The notes beneath the pieces are model-generated. The model saw nothing but the letters and a program-made list of their open reading frames with translations. It made no database searches and was not told where the DNA came from. A stretch of 64,000 nt of DNA, taken from contig OU612069.1 of NCBI GenBank assembly GCA_914767715.1, positions 20,831,387 to 20,895,386 on the forward strand. The letters are read 5' to 3'. The position numbers and the translations under genes were made by a program. Numbering within the stretch: the first letter of the stretch is position 1; the number at the start of each line of letters is the position of its first letter. Positions 37,478 to 48,600 of this stretch are shown piece after piece. The DNA is from Membranipora membranacea (lineage: Eukaryota; Bryozoa; Gymnolaemata; Cheilostomatida; Membraniporidae).

Positions 37478-38645
37478 TTACATGTCAGGCAGAGGAGTGT
37501 TTGTGCCCGACCCGTGAATTGGTGGTGGATATGTACAGTGACAGGAGTGAGATAATTCCACTAAAATGGGCTCATAGTATTTGTATAAGACATTATCTGT
37601 TGAATCTCTGTAGCAGTTGTTTGTTTCCTGGAGTATGATTTCCTCATATTTATGGGCAGACGGGATTCCAGGGTTGAATCCGACAGCGCCGTTACTTCCT
37701 GCGAAGCTGAGATAGCACGGCCTGTTAGGGCAGCACTTGGCAGTTCTAATACTATATGGATATATAGATCTAACATGGATGTGATTGGCTCTATCAACTT
37801 GGTATTCCTCAAAAAACCTTAAAAGACAAACAAGATGAGCGTGTGAAAGAGGGTAAAAGAAAAATAATAATTGTTGAGTAAGATGCATATGCTAGTCGCT
37901 GACATAAAAAAAAAAGTGTTAGTGTTTTGAAATATGTCTGCTTTTACAAAATTCAACAGAAGATACGTTGTAATGAAGGATAAGTAAGGTAAGTTGTCAC
38001 CTCTTTTATCAAGGAAACATAACTCAGACACTATTACCAGAAAGCGAGCATGTATTATACCATGATTATACTAACAATTGAATTTGAATGGGTTGTAATG
38101 ACTTGCAAATTTAATTAACGTCACAGAACATATAGTCCTGTATAATCACAGACATGCTTTCTGTGTGTAAGATATTAGTTACACTCCAGCGTATCAAATC
38201 TTCCTGGTTTGAACTTTGTTAATAAATTTCTAAAACAACACTGTTACATTGTGATTTGAATTAGTTCATAACGGTCAATTAAAACTGTAAATACTAACCA
38301 GGGCGATTCAGCACGCTTTCTAAATGATGTAGAGCTCTCCTGCTCTGCTCTTGTGGTCGGACAAGATGACATCTCCACTGGAATTTCGACAGCATGAAGT
38401 TGAAGGTCGGATAGGGACACTCTCCTTAGACCAGCATGCATTTCTAGATGATGATTGAGTCGGCGAATTCGATGTCTATGCATGTCCTCTGTTGGTTGCA
38501 GTGCTCCCTCACATCTGGTTTGCAGCTCTGCTTCTAGATGTGTACTGAGATGAAGTGATGGCCTCGCCAGAGCCAGGCAAGAGAATAAGCAGAAGCATAT
38601 TGCTCCGACCAACTCAACCTGCAGAGTCAATGATTGCATTTTCAT
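37478..38645 (-). CDS. IL-17-like secreted cytokine
   Basis: Two exons on the minus strand, 38299-38645 and 37478-37817, join within a Trp codon (TG|G) to give 228 residues. A signal peptide (ELVGAICFCLFSCLALA, ending near residue 27) leads into an 84-residue pro-like segment that ends at the dibasic site SFRKR (residue 111). The rest shows the IL-17 pattern: SPW at 114-116, SIYPYSIRTAKC at 133-144, RPC at 150, IPSAHKYEEIIL at 167-178 and VELSHSCHC at 202-210. Cysteines are 144, 145, 150, 184, 208 and 210; the closing CxC is typical of the family's cystine-knot-like fold. IL-17 ligands are secreted dimers that signal through IL-17 receptors in mucosal and epithelial immunity, and several invertebrate groups have many of them. 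Orthology to a particular vertebrate IL-17 cannot be assigned. The start could be Met1 or Met3. Confidence 0.88.
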
Positions 38646-38749
38646 TTCAGATTTTGTTGAGTTATATCGATGATGCGTTTGCTGACACTGTCCCTTCTTG
38701 TGCCGAATGCATAAACTGCTGAACTGATGAGATACTGATTTAGCTGAGC

Positions 38750-38757
38750 TATTTATA
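38750..38757 (-). promoter_or_regulatory. TATA box of the IL-17-like gene
   Basis: TATAAATA reads on the minus strand 105 bp upstream of the start codon. A start of transcription about 30 bp downstream gives a 5' UTR near 75 nt. A strong TATA box suits a gene that is switched on by stimulus. I saw no clear NF-kB site in the next 250 bp. Confidence 0.6.
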
Positions 38758-39780
38758 AGGAAATTTGGTATGTTTATCCAATCAAATCACCAACACTTTC
38801 CTGCTTCTTTCTGCGTTGCATTGCGTCAATTTGCCGTATTCAGCTACTATGATTATCAATGGCTTTTACCTGCCCTAATTTTACAACAAGACAATTAGCC
38901 TGGGTTTGCTCTCCTCCATGAAGTAGCCTGAGGTTTGTGTTCACTCTTGAGGGGATGTTCAGTAGAGCCCTTACCAACACACCGGCACAAAACTTCCTCA
39001 TTTCACACTTACAAAAGTCTGTATGTGCCTTTGTGTCATAAGCGAGAATTATCTTAATTTATTTTGACAAGTGATTGTATTTAATCATCAATTAAATTGC
39101 GAAGAGAAATCTCAGGTCAAATTGAGAAATGATATAATTATTATATAGGTTACGGTTATTTCATTGTTTTGTTTATATTCAATGGGCTTCTGTGCCTCTC
39201 TCATAATGATAAATATTACAAAATTCTAAAATAATCAAACACCGTCCAAAAGGTGAAAATTAAGTTACATCATGTTTCCAGTAGTCACCAGCAAAGTATT
39301 TATAAAAAATAAGGGGCCAAGTGATTCAACTGTAAATCAAGCAACACCGTTAAGTATGAGTGTATGTACCTTATTAAAAAAGGAACTATATTCAAAAAAT
39401 ACTCAAATTCCTATCCATCGCAAGCTAGCCGCCGCCCTGAAAGGCTATGAATGGAGCAAAAAGATATTTCAATCAATTTGATTTTTATTGTTCTGTTTTA
39501 TCACAAATACCTCGTCCGTAATTTTGTTACCCTAAAATTATTGTATGAAACTTTTATAAAGTACGGCCGCCCGATTTTAGTATTTCCACAAAATTAAACT
39601 ATATTGGTAGCATGACAAATTTGTGATAATGCAATTCTCAAAAACATAATTTAGTTATTGATAAAGGTATTTATTTGCAGTTACTATTCTTTATTTGTTA
39701 ATCAATTTGATAGTTTGTAATTTTTATCCAAATTATGTGAAGCGATACTCATCTGTGTGGATCTATGTTGGCTTTCACAT

Positions 39781-39828
39781 AGTCTGAGCCCCCCATACTT
39801 TGCCCCCTGTCCGACGGCCCCCCATCAT
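39781..39828. repeat. Dispersed C/G-rich repeat, copy 2
   Basis: AGTCTGAGCCCCCCATACTT through CCGACGGCCCCCCAT aligns with 35405-35452 over 48 bp with one or two short gaps. It stands out from very AT-rich surroundings. Confidence 0.5.
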
Positions 39829-41040
39829 GAATGTGACAGCCCATTCAATAAAAAAATGTTCGCTGTCTTGGCTAACAAATTGCCAACCTGATGAAAACCT
39901 GGCTGCAAGGACAGCAATGATTTAAACACTTTAACTGGTATGATGCAAGTTTGGCAATTCAGCATAAACCAGCATAAACCACACCTGACATAAGGTATAA
40001 GCAGGAAAAATCTGATATATCTGCTGACTTGGCATGGTGGGTGTTATGATTCACATAGAAGGTCTGGGTACTTTAGGAGACAATAAAATGTAATCTTACA
40101 TCAGCAATATAAACACCATTTGGATGCACAACAATAATTTATTCCTTTTGTACTTATATTTTCCTAGAACACGGGTAGAAATATTTTCCACTTTCCCTTT
40201 CCCTGTTCTATAACAAAAGCTATGGCTATAAATTTTTTGAAGAATTTGATCCACTGACGCGATCAAAGAGAGATTTAACTCAATGTTTCCGCCGATTTTC
40301 TCAAGACAAGGAAAACTTGATAGTTACTCAACCCCTCTCAATGGATCTCAACCCCCTCACTCTGAGGTTTAGTAACAATGGTGAAATTCTTTTCTGAGTA
40401 AAACGAGGAAGACAAGCTCACAAAGCCAAAACTTCATTATGGAGTCAGATGAGACATTTGCAAACATAGTAATCGATATGTCTGGAAAAAATAAATTCAT
40501 CGCAATAAGGAGCCATAGTGTGGCAAGAAATAAAAGTTTAACCAGTAGATAAACTGGCCCATAAGTTTGTAGGAATTTAATTGTGCATTTTCAGTTCCAG
40601 GAAAAGCTCCTTGTGTGTGGAATTATGAGGTGAACTATTTTGTATTTGTTTTTATTTCTATACGAAATCTGATCAGACAAGATAGAGCATAAGTATGGAC
40701 TGAATAATAAACCTAGACAGGACTGGGTGGCGTAATGCATTCAAACTGTGCAGTGACAATCGTTGATTTGCAGTCCAAAATTCAAGATTTTTTCTGTTGA
40801 TAACTTTATCAGGTTTTTATTGGATTAGAAAATAGCAATAAATTCAGCAGATTTTTGATGTTGTTAGTATACTAAAAAAATATTTAAGGTAAACATAATA
40901 TCAAATAGATCACTACAAAATGCTTAGTCTATTACATTATACAAACACAATCCAAATGAGCCATCATAAAAAGTCTTAGGGTATCACTATTTCAAAGCCT
41001 AGAGATTATTTGCCTGAAAAGAAACGACCATGGAGCATGG

Positions 41041-41080
41041 TAGCCTGTCTCGACCAAACAAAGCTTGTCAAGACAGGCTA
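41041..41080. repeat. Short hairpin element (TAGCCTGTCT variant)
   Basis: TAGCCTGTCT (41041-41050) and AGACAGGCTA (41071-41080) are perfect inverted repeats with a loop of 20 bases. The end sequence is shared with the TAGCCT hairpin family found elsewhere in the window. Confidence 0.65.
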
Positions 41081-42942
41081 GACATGGATTATAACAGCAG
41101 AATTGTATTAAAAAACCATAAATTTAACCATTTAAACTCCAGCGCAAAAAACAAGAAATGTGGTAAAATGGAACAAACCCAAAATTTGGTGGTGAAAAGA
41201 TAAATCAAATCATCGCCAGAGTGGGCGGAAGCTTTCTTGTTTCACAAGGTTCTCCCAAAACACAATACAAGAAACTCTGGTAAAGCTGGTCCAAGTCCGA
41301 TTTTGTATGCAACTTGTGGGACATCAGAAAGTATTGCGAGGACGCTTTGAATGCAGTCATCTTTCTAGTCCATACATAACTCTCTAATAATGGAAGCCCC
41401 TATGATGAAAGGATGAACAAACTAAAAGATCCGATTCGACAACTTTTTCAGCACTCCTACCTATTTGATAATCTTTGCCACCATGATTTTAAATCTTTTT
41501 CTTCCTGAATAAAACATTTGGTAGGAATTCTGAGGCATACAGTTATATTAATAATCCATTATTCAAATATTAATGATGATTTATAACTGACTCACATTAT
41601 CCTAGCGTTGGCATTATCAGGAAGTGAAAATTAAATATAGTAAATATAGATTCAGTGCCAGTCTGAGCTCTCCTGTTAGGGTCATTCTGTAGTAGAAAGG
41701 GTGACATAAAAACCATCGAGTTAAGTTTAAAGTTTAAATAAAGCCAAAAGCAATTTTCTAATGCAGGAAAAAATATGAAAAGATCGCTTTTAACCATGTG
41801 GTCGAGAATTACGATAAACCGCAATACTTCCTCTGTCTGGGTTATTCTTTCCATATATTTGTTTGAGGAAGAAAAATCGAAACAACCCTGGAACAGAATT
41901 CTTGTGAGAGCCAGTGAATGAAGAGGTAAATAGTGACATACCAACATCAAGAATCAACCTGTTAGACATCATTGGAGAATTATATGCTGACAGGGCTAGT
42001 GAGAACAGACAGACTAGATAACATGGTTGAACAATGATATTTCAAGCTGACGCTACGGGATCGGAATATTCGCAGTTTAAAATTACTTACTTGGCAGTGA
42101 ATCATTTATTTCTTGGTGTAAAATTAGCAAATATCAATTTGAGAAATCCACTTACCATTTAAACATTCGCAAGTGGTAGCATATTGCGCAGGTTCCATTG
42201 ATGAAAAAAGGGGGCAATTTCTATCACTACATTAATAATTTTTACCAAGAAGTGCTATGAATTTTTTTAGTGTCAAAATATTACATAACTACTGCAGAAC
42301 TAGCTGCCAAACTATATATCGCTTTGGTCCTTCTGTATGCCCCAGTATTTTTGGATGAGTTATTGTCAAAACTCAGAAATATGCTAGGATTGAATGAACC
42401 TTTAGAAGCAAAATCTAAACAAAAAATGATACCCAGTAATGACATTATAAAATACTTTCACTATCAATGGAGTGTTTTAATAATCATGGAAATTAACTTG
42501 AGTAAACTGGTAGAACCTCTTGTTCAACATGAAGTTTAAAACAGTGCTATTCATGTAAAGAAGCGTATATATATAACCTCAGTGGTGTTACTGCTATTTT
42601 TTATACTTTATACTTTTGGATGAGAAAATAAGAGCTGAACAAAAGTTGTCAAAACTAGATTAAAAACTTAATTTGGTGATCCGCTCAAAACAAAACAAAA
42701 AACTTTCCATAATGGCCTGGACCACACATAATCATTTGTTTACTTTAATCGACTATTTTCAGACAAGGAATTGAATCTGAACAAAAGTTGTCATAACCTT
42801 GCAAAAACATGCAGGTTGCTATAGCCTCAGAACTATTGTTCTGATAAAATGATACCCGGTATTTTCCATGCCTTATAAGGGCATCTTGCAACAATAACTT
42901 CTATCAAAACCATTACTATCATTGGTTGAATATTTGGTAGCA

Positions 42943-43193
42943 ATAACAACTTAATCGCTTCTCGGCCTATTGGCTAAGATCAAAGTTTCACTGCCAATGG
43001 CCGAATAGTGCCAGTTCAGATTTGGCAGCTCGCTGCACACCCACGTTCAACAGGTGTTCTATGGCCTCACCTCAAGGATGCATTCAAGTTTTCTAGGATG
43101 TATCACATTCTCAGTATAAGGATTTAGGGCACCTTGCGCCCCTCTTTAGGGGCAGCCCAATCTTTTGTTTCTTAGTAATTAACATAACAACTT
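42943..43193 (+). repeat. Retroposon with U2-snRNA-like head and 10-bp target-site duplication
   Basis: Bases 42954-42983 equal the first 30 nt of U2 snRNA with one mismatch (ATCGCTTCTCGGCCTATTGG, then CTAAGATCAA). After that the sequence leaves U2 completely: no branch-site-pairing GUAGUA and no Sm site in the U2 position. The non-U2 body runs to about 43183. Its first part folds back on the head: CGGCCTATTGGC (42963-42974) pairs with GCCAATGGCCG (42993-43003). ATAACAACTT flanks the unit on both sides (42943-42952 and 43184-43193), as expected of retroposition. It is not a functional U2 gene. Confidence 0.7.
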
Positions 43194-43634
43194 GATCATT
43201 GACTTGCCATCTATCTTAAATATTGTACAACATATTTAGCCAAAGAGGCAACAACTAGCTCTATTTCCGTCGCTCAAAGGTGAAGTCCGATTACACCTTC
43301 ACTTGATACACATTCAAATATAGTCAATATAAGTTTTCTCAAGAACAAAAAAATTGAATATTAAATATTTGAAATTTTTCTACACTTGACAATTGATACT
43401 GTTGCCATGGAGCAAGAGCCAATCATAATATCAGTATAATGATTACCACACCCTTAATCCGTCACGCTAATCTCTGCAGTCCAGTCCACCACACCCAGGA
43501 AGTTAATTAGGAGAGTTCTTATTGCTGATTGGGTAGTTTGCAGCAATTTGTAATGTATGGCTTAAAAGCAAATTGCTCTACATAACAAGAAGGAAGCTCA
43601 TCTGTGAACAAAGTGTGTGTCTGACTGCTCAATG

Positions 43635-43750
43635 CCTAATCCTAGTCTAAGTGCTCAGACCGCTCCAATGAGTGGTGGATAATGTAATGCCACTAACTCG
43701 CATTGGAGCCGTCAGAGCACTTAGACTAGCCTTATCGGTGTTAGATTAGG
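43635..43750. repeat. Foldback MITE-like element, 116 bp
   Basis: CCTAATCCTAGTCTAAGTGC (43635) and CGCTCCAATG have inverted copies CATTGGAG, GCACTTAGACTA and GATTAGG (ending at 43750). The right arm carries an extra insertion of about 14 bases. The loop contains GGATAATGTAATGCCAC, which resembles the core of the 3.08-kb foldback family. Confidence 0.75.
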
Positions 43751-44650
43751 GGAGTGTTTGATACCACTCCCTAACTAGCCTAAGTTTTGGCTCTGAACTG
43801 ATTGGCTGTTGATCAGAAACCCTCCTACCCAACTCACCAGCCAAACAGAGCCTACACATTGGCTACTGCCTACCTCAAGACAGCAAAATACTAGCTTATA
43901 GTGTGACAGTGTTGGAGACAAAAAACTATAAGATTTAATTGGTTTGAAAAGAAGCCTAAGGCATCATCCGAAACCCTATATCCCTTGTGATCGTGATGTC
44001 TTATGTTAGCGTAACTTGGGAATATCCCTTAGGTTAGATAAGGAACATTGACTGTGCATGCCAAATCCATGTTTGATTTGGGCAGTATTAACACAACTTG
44101 TTTAGCTTCTTAAAACATCCTGTATACGGAAGCTATTCCGGTGACAGTGTTGGATACAAAAACTCCTATTTTGATGGTGATGTCATATGTTAGCATAATT
44201 CCCACCGAAAATAATTTAAACGAAGAACACCAGATTGAGTTACCGTACAGGGTTCATTCTGTAATATATATTCAGAGGAACCCAGTGGTGAGGGTGTGAG
44301 ACTCATGATAGAATGGTTCAAGCTTCTTCAATGGAGTCACATTAGGTATCTTCTCTGATTTTGGTGTCGTAGCCCAAGGAACCCAGCTGGTAAAAAATGA
44401 GTGACGGTGACGACTGAAAGACATCACCAGGCTCTCAAAATTATGAGAGTGGAGATAATATCTGGAAAGATATCATTGGACCATAGTGATGAGCTAAAAT
44501 GGAAAAAGGAGATATTAGCAAAAAAGTTTTATTTGTATGTGGTTATAAAACTAAAAACAGTCAGAGACCTTATAAATACAGATAGATACAAAAATCACAA
44601 TGACTTTGAAGACTTGAAGAGCACGTTGAAATATGTAATGACATACATGG

Positions 44651-44766
44651 AAGAAAATAATACACTCATCGAGGATTGTTAAAGCATAGAACATAGCATC
44701 ATAAATCGACCACCGCTCTATACCGCGTTATATTTTGTTAAATTCTCAGTGATAGCTCATATAAAA
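44651..44766 (+). repeat. 116-bp direct repeat, copy 1
   Basis: Identical, as far as I can see, to 45112-45227, which is 461 bp downstream in the same orientation. It covers the end (ENNTLIEDC and stop) of an open frame at 44443-44682 and the following 84 bp. Confidence 0.92.
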
Positions 44767-45111
44767 ACATAAAAAATCTACATTCGCTAATATTTTTGAC
44801 ACATGAATTTGACCAAATTTTGCAAGGTCGCTAAGTCTGTTTAAATAGGGTAAATCTAAGTTATAATTATTGCATTTTTAATGTAGTATATATAATAAAT
44901 ATGTAAGAAAAATTTGAGCAGCTCTTATTGAAAAAAGGATGACCAGAAAATGAAATTATGTACCAAAGAATCATATAAAGATGATATGTGTGTTAGTGAC
45001 TTTTAAAACAGTTGAATACTCAAGCTTATGTGGTGTATAATTCTCCTGATGTTATGGCGTTCAATGAATTGCATAGATCAAATGTTTTCAAGAACGAGGT
45101 AGGCAGGAAAA

Positions 45112-45227
45112 AAGAAAATAATACACTCATCGAGGATTGTTAAAGCATAGAACATAGCATCATAAATCGACCACCGCTCTATACCGCGTTATATTTTGTT
45201 AAATTCTCAGTGATAGCTCATATAAAA
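45112..45227 (+). repeat. 116-bp direct repeat, copy 2
   Basis: Second copy of the sequence at 44651-44766 (AAGAAAATAATACACTCATC to GATAGCTCATATAAAA). The lack of differences in AT-rich non-coding DNA points to a recent duplication or gene conversion. Confidence 0.92.
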
Positions 45228-45615
45228 TTACGATTATGAATTGCCATCACTGTATAGAACAAAGATTGCATAAAACACAGGAACGACATGACACAAGGGC
45301 AGTGATAAATAATGGTAAAGTAGGCAATTTTTGTATCAAGTTTGGAGTGATTGCCACATCAACCCTGCGTAGGACTGTTGAAAGAAAGGGTGATATTTAA
45401 TGGTAAAAAGTGGGATGGAAACAGATGCCAATAAATAGGGACTAGGTTATCGGTGGGCCACCAAAAATGTGTTCAGACTAAAATGACCCTGCGATAAATT
45501 CTTGCAAAAATGAAGCACCTTAAAATGAACATGCTACAAAAAAAAACAACCATGTTATATATTGCAGTATTTAGTCTATACGTAGTAGTAAGGTGTGCGT
45601 TCTCAGTCTTGTACC

Positions 45616-45654
45616 CAGTCTGTTATCAGTCTGTTATCAGTCTGTTATCAGTCC
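45616..45654. repeat. 11-bp tandem repeat at the GK5 stop codon
   Basis: Three full copies of CAGTCTGTTAT plus a partial one. On the coding (minus) strand the unit contains TGATAA, so GK5 ends with the in-frame double stop TGA TAA at the edge of the array. Confidence 0.85.
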
Positions 45655-48600
45655 TGTACCCAGGCCTTACTCCGCTGTACAGCTCTCTCCCACTCTCTCA
45701 TTACTACCCTGTAGTGATCCCAGGTATCTCTCGGGCGGAATATCGTCTCCTCCGGAGAGAGGGACAACAACTCCTTCTTAGAAGTCCATATACCTGCTCC
45801 CATTCCTGAAATGAAATATTGTAGTTATATAAGCGAATATAAAATAAATATCGTATTTTAATGATGCAATGTCAATGTTCGCCTTGAATTCATTAACATG
45901 CTGGATAACGGGATACTTGGAAATAAAAAGAGGAAATTTCTAAATACAGTGGCAGCATAGGCGTGAACAGTTGATCTATGGTCTTATTTGATAAGTCGGA
46001 CTATTAATAAGCTAAATTGTGTAATCTCAATGCCAAAACCATTCGCAGTCCTGCATTGTTGAAAAAATGACCTTTTTTTCTGTCCTGATATCATGAAATT
46101 TTAAGACAAGAGTACTATCTAAAAAAAGGCGGAAATTAAAATTAATACGCTATTTCGTGACCAAGGAATGTAGTTGTTGTAGCCTTCGGTTACTTACCAG
46201 CCATAAAAGCTGTACCACGGGACGTCATATTAAGTGTGTGAGGTCTGTGGATATTTTTCTTTAGAATATCAGCTAAACATTGCAGAAGGAAATCATTATT
46301 AGCTACTCCTCCATCAACCCTGTAAAAAATATCGGAGATGGATGACTTCAGAGTACATGACAAAGAAATGTTTTACTCCATCAGGACCATGTAAATCAAA
46401 TCCCTTTAATTTGCCACAGAAAACGCACAGACCAACTTTCTGAAATACTAAATATTTTTGAATGAATCATATTCATATCAAGAAGGAATTTAGAGTTATC
46501 CTTTCATGCACTGGCATAGCATGGCTGTGCTAAGATAATAGGAAACATTTAAGAATCTTTCTAGCTGATACCCCTAGTTTAATTTTATTCCAAATTATTT
46601 ATTCGAATAGATGATAGTCAGCACGATGGCCACACAATAAATGTAGCCTGAGTATCTCACAGAGGAAGCTATCTATAATTGAGGTACTTAAGTTGAATGA
46701 ATTCAACTCATCAAATAAACTAAACTATCAAAATGTGTATCTCTGATCATTAGAGTCACTTTAGTAAGAGTACCTAACATATACCCGCCCGTTAATTAGT
46801 AAAATTTTCACACCATTTCCTTCTGATGGTACTCATGCTAAGTAAATTAGTTCACTCTCTATTAAACAGAGATTTAAATGCAATACAGGGCCGTAGGTTA
46901 GGAAAAATGGTAGGGGAGGCGGAAAACCTTGAGAGTGTGAGGTAACACCAGGGTGGGTATTGTAACCCCCTCCTGTGCGGTTTTAATGATATGAATAGCA
47001 TATGGAAGTCCCAAATGAGCTGATTCTGACAAGGAAATAATCAATTACTGCCACTCTATTTAGTATTTTAGGGGAGACAGAGCGTCCCTGCCTCCCCTAC
47101 CACTACGGGCCTGCCAATAGTATATCTCCTCACCACCGTGAAGGATAAAAGAGTAGTGGTACCATAGACTTAATAATATAATATTATAATATATATAACA
47201 TAATAATATATAGAATTATATTATAATAGTATTAAGTCTATGAGTCTTACCTACCTGATATGGTTGACTGTATGACCGCACTCCCTCACCATAGTCTCAT
47301 ACTGTAGTTTGATGACGAAGGCCAGAGACTCCAGCACAGCTCTGGTAATATGTGCCGGGCTAACAGAGGGACTGAGACCTATCAGCATACATCCGGCCTT
47401 ATCATCATTTATAGGTGCCTATAATAAGAGAGATTCTAGAACATATGTCAAGCCAAAATGACATGTCAAAATATGAATTTGTAGCTCCTTAGCTGTAACC
47501 GGAAGTTCAGGGCTCGGGTTTACCAGGGCTCTTCATGTCATAAACAGTAAACTTTTTTAGTTTTTGTTTTCTTAGAATACTTTTATACATAGTTAATATT
47601 TTTGTGTATATTGTTATCATTCTTGTCCTTTTTATTGAGCTCAAAGTTTTACCAAGGTTTACTCCTTGGTTTTACGTGAAACATTGTGACCATAAATATT
47701 CATTCATTCATTGCTAGTCTCTGCCAGGCAAACGGTGCCGTAGGAGTCATACATTCCAGTGTTGCTTTCATGATGGCTTCTTCTAGCCCCCCCCCCCCCC
47801 CCCCAGCACACTTTGGGTGTATCTACCTCTTAACAATAACTTTTCTGTTCGGGAACTGATGTAAGAAGTACTGATTCAGTAACAACGTACATTCTGCATG
47901 ACTATCTCAGGGTAAGCCCATACTCACAGATAATCCTGAGAAGGCTGGTACAAAGTAGCACCCATTAGTATCTGGTACTGACTTAGCCAGATCCGAGCTA
48001 CATTGTACATCGTCGATAATCTTCATATTCTTTAACCAATCCATACATGTACCGACAGTTAGGGTAGAAGCCTCAGCTGTATATGTGACCTGGGAATCTT
48101 TTTCCCATGCGACCAAGGGGTAAATACCTACAATAGAAGGAGTGATGGTGAGTATATGAGGCCATAGAAAAGAAAAGCAGGTGAACAACGTTGGAAATCC
48201 TTCTACACCAACATGATTGTAATTACCATACAGTGTTTTGTGACCTTTCAAGTTAAGTGATTTGTAGCAACAAGTCACCTGGATGAGATGTCACACCAAT
48301 GGGATGAATAAAGAAATCCTCAGGGTGTGAGTTTAATTTCAAAAGCCGAAAGACAAAGTGTGAGAACCATCAAGTGAGGCCAATCAATACTGAATAACCC
48401 AAGATACATATAGCCAGTCCAGCTCACATTACATATTGATTATCATTTATTTAATTTCTTTTTGCTTTTACCTTACCCAAAGGGTATTCTTTTTGGCAAT
48501 ATTATGCACCGAGTAAATTTTTAACTAATGTAAACGTTTCTGGAGACAAATCCATGTCACAAAATCTAAAATTTAAACTTTGACACTAACCAGTAATGAG

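Larger units (their letters stand above)
38760..45647. other. Repeat-rich intergenic region
   Basis: A 6.9-kb gap between the IL-17-like gene and the 3' end of GK5. It holds the repeats listed separately (39781, 41041, 42954, 43635, 44651 and 45112). Open frames at 39272-39481 (plus), 41597-41950 (minus), 42270-42539 (plus) and 44443-44682 (plus) have no recognisable relatives. They may be decayed transposon coding remnants or chance. Confidence 0.4.

Noticed and set aside
41597-41950. 117-codon minus-strand frame
   Set aside because: No recognisable motif, no splice partner, and no coding-like conservation visible within the window.
42954-42983. Functional U2 snRNA gene
   Set aside because: Only the first 30 nt match. 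The branch-site-pairing region, Sm site and 3' stem-loops of U2 are absent.
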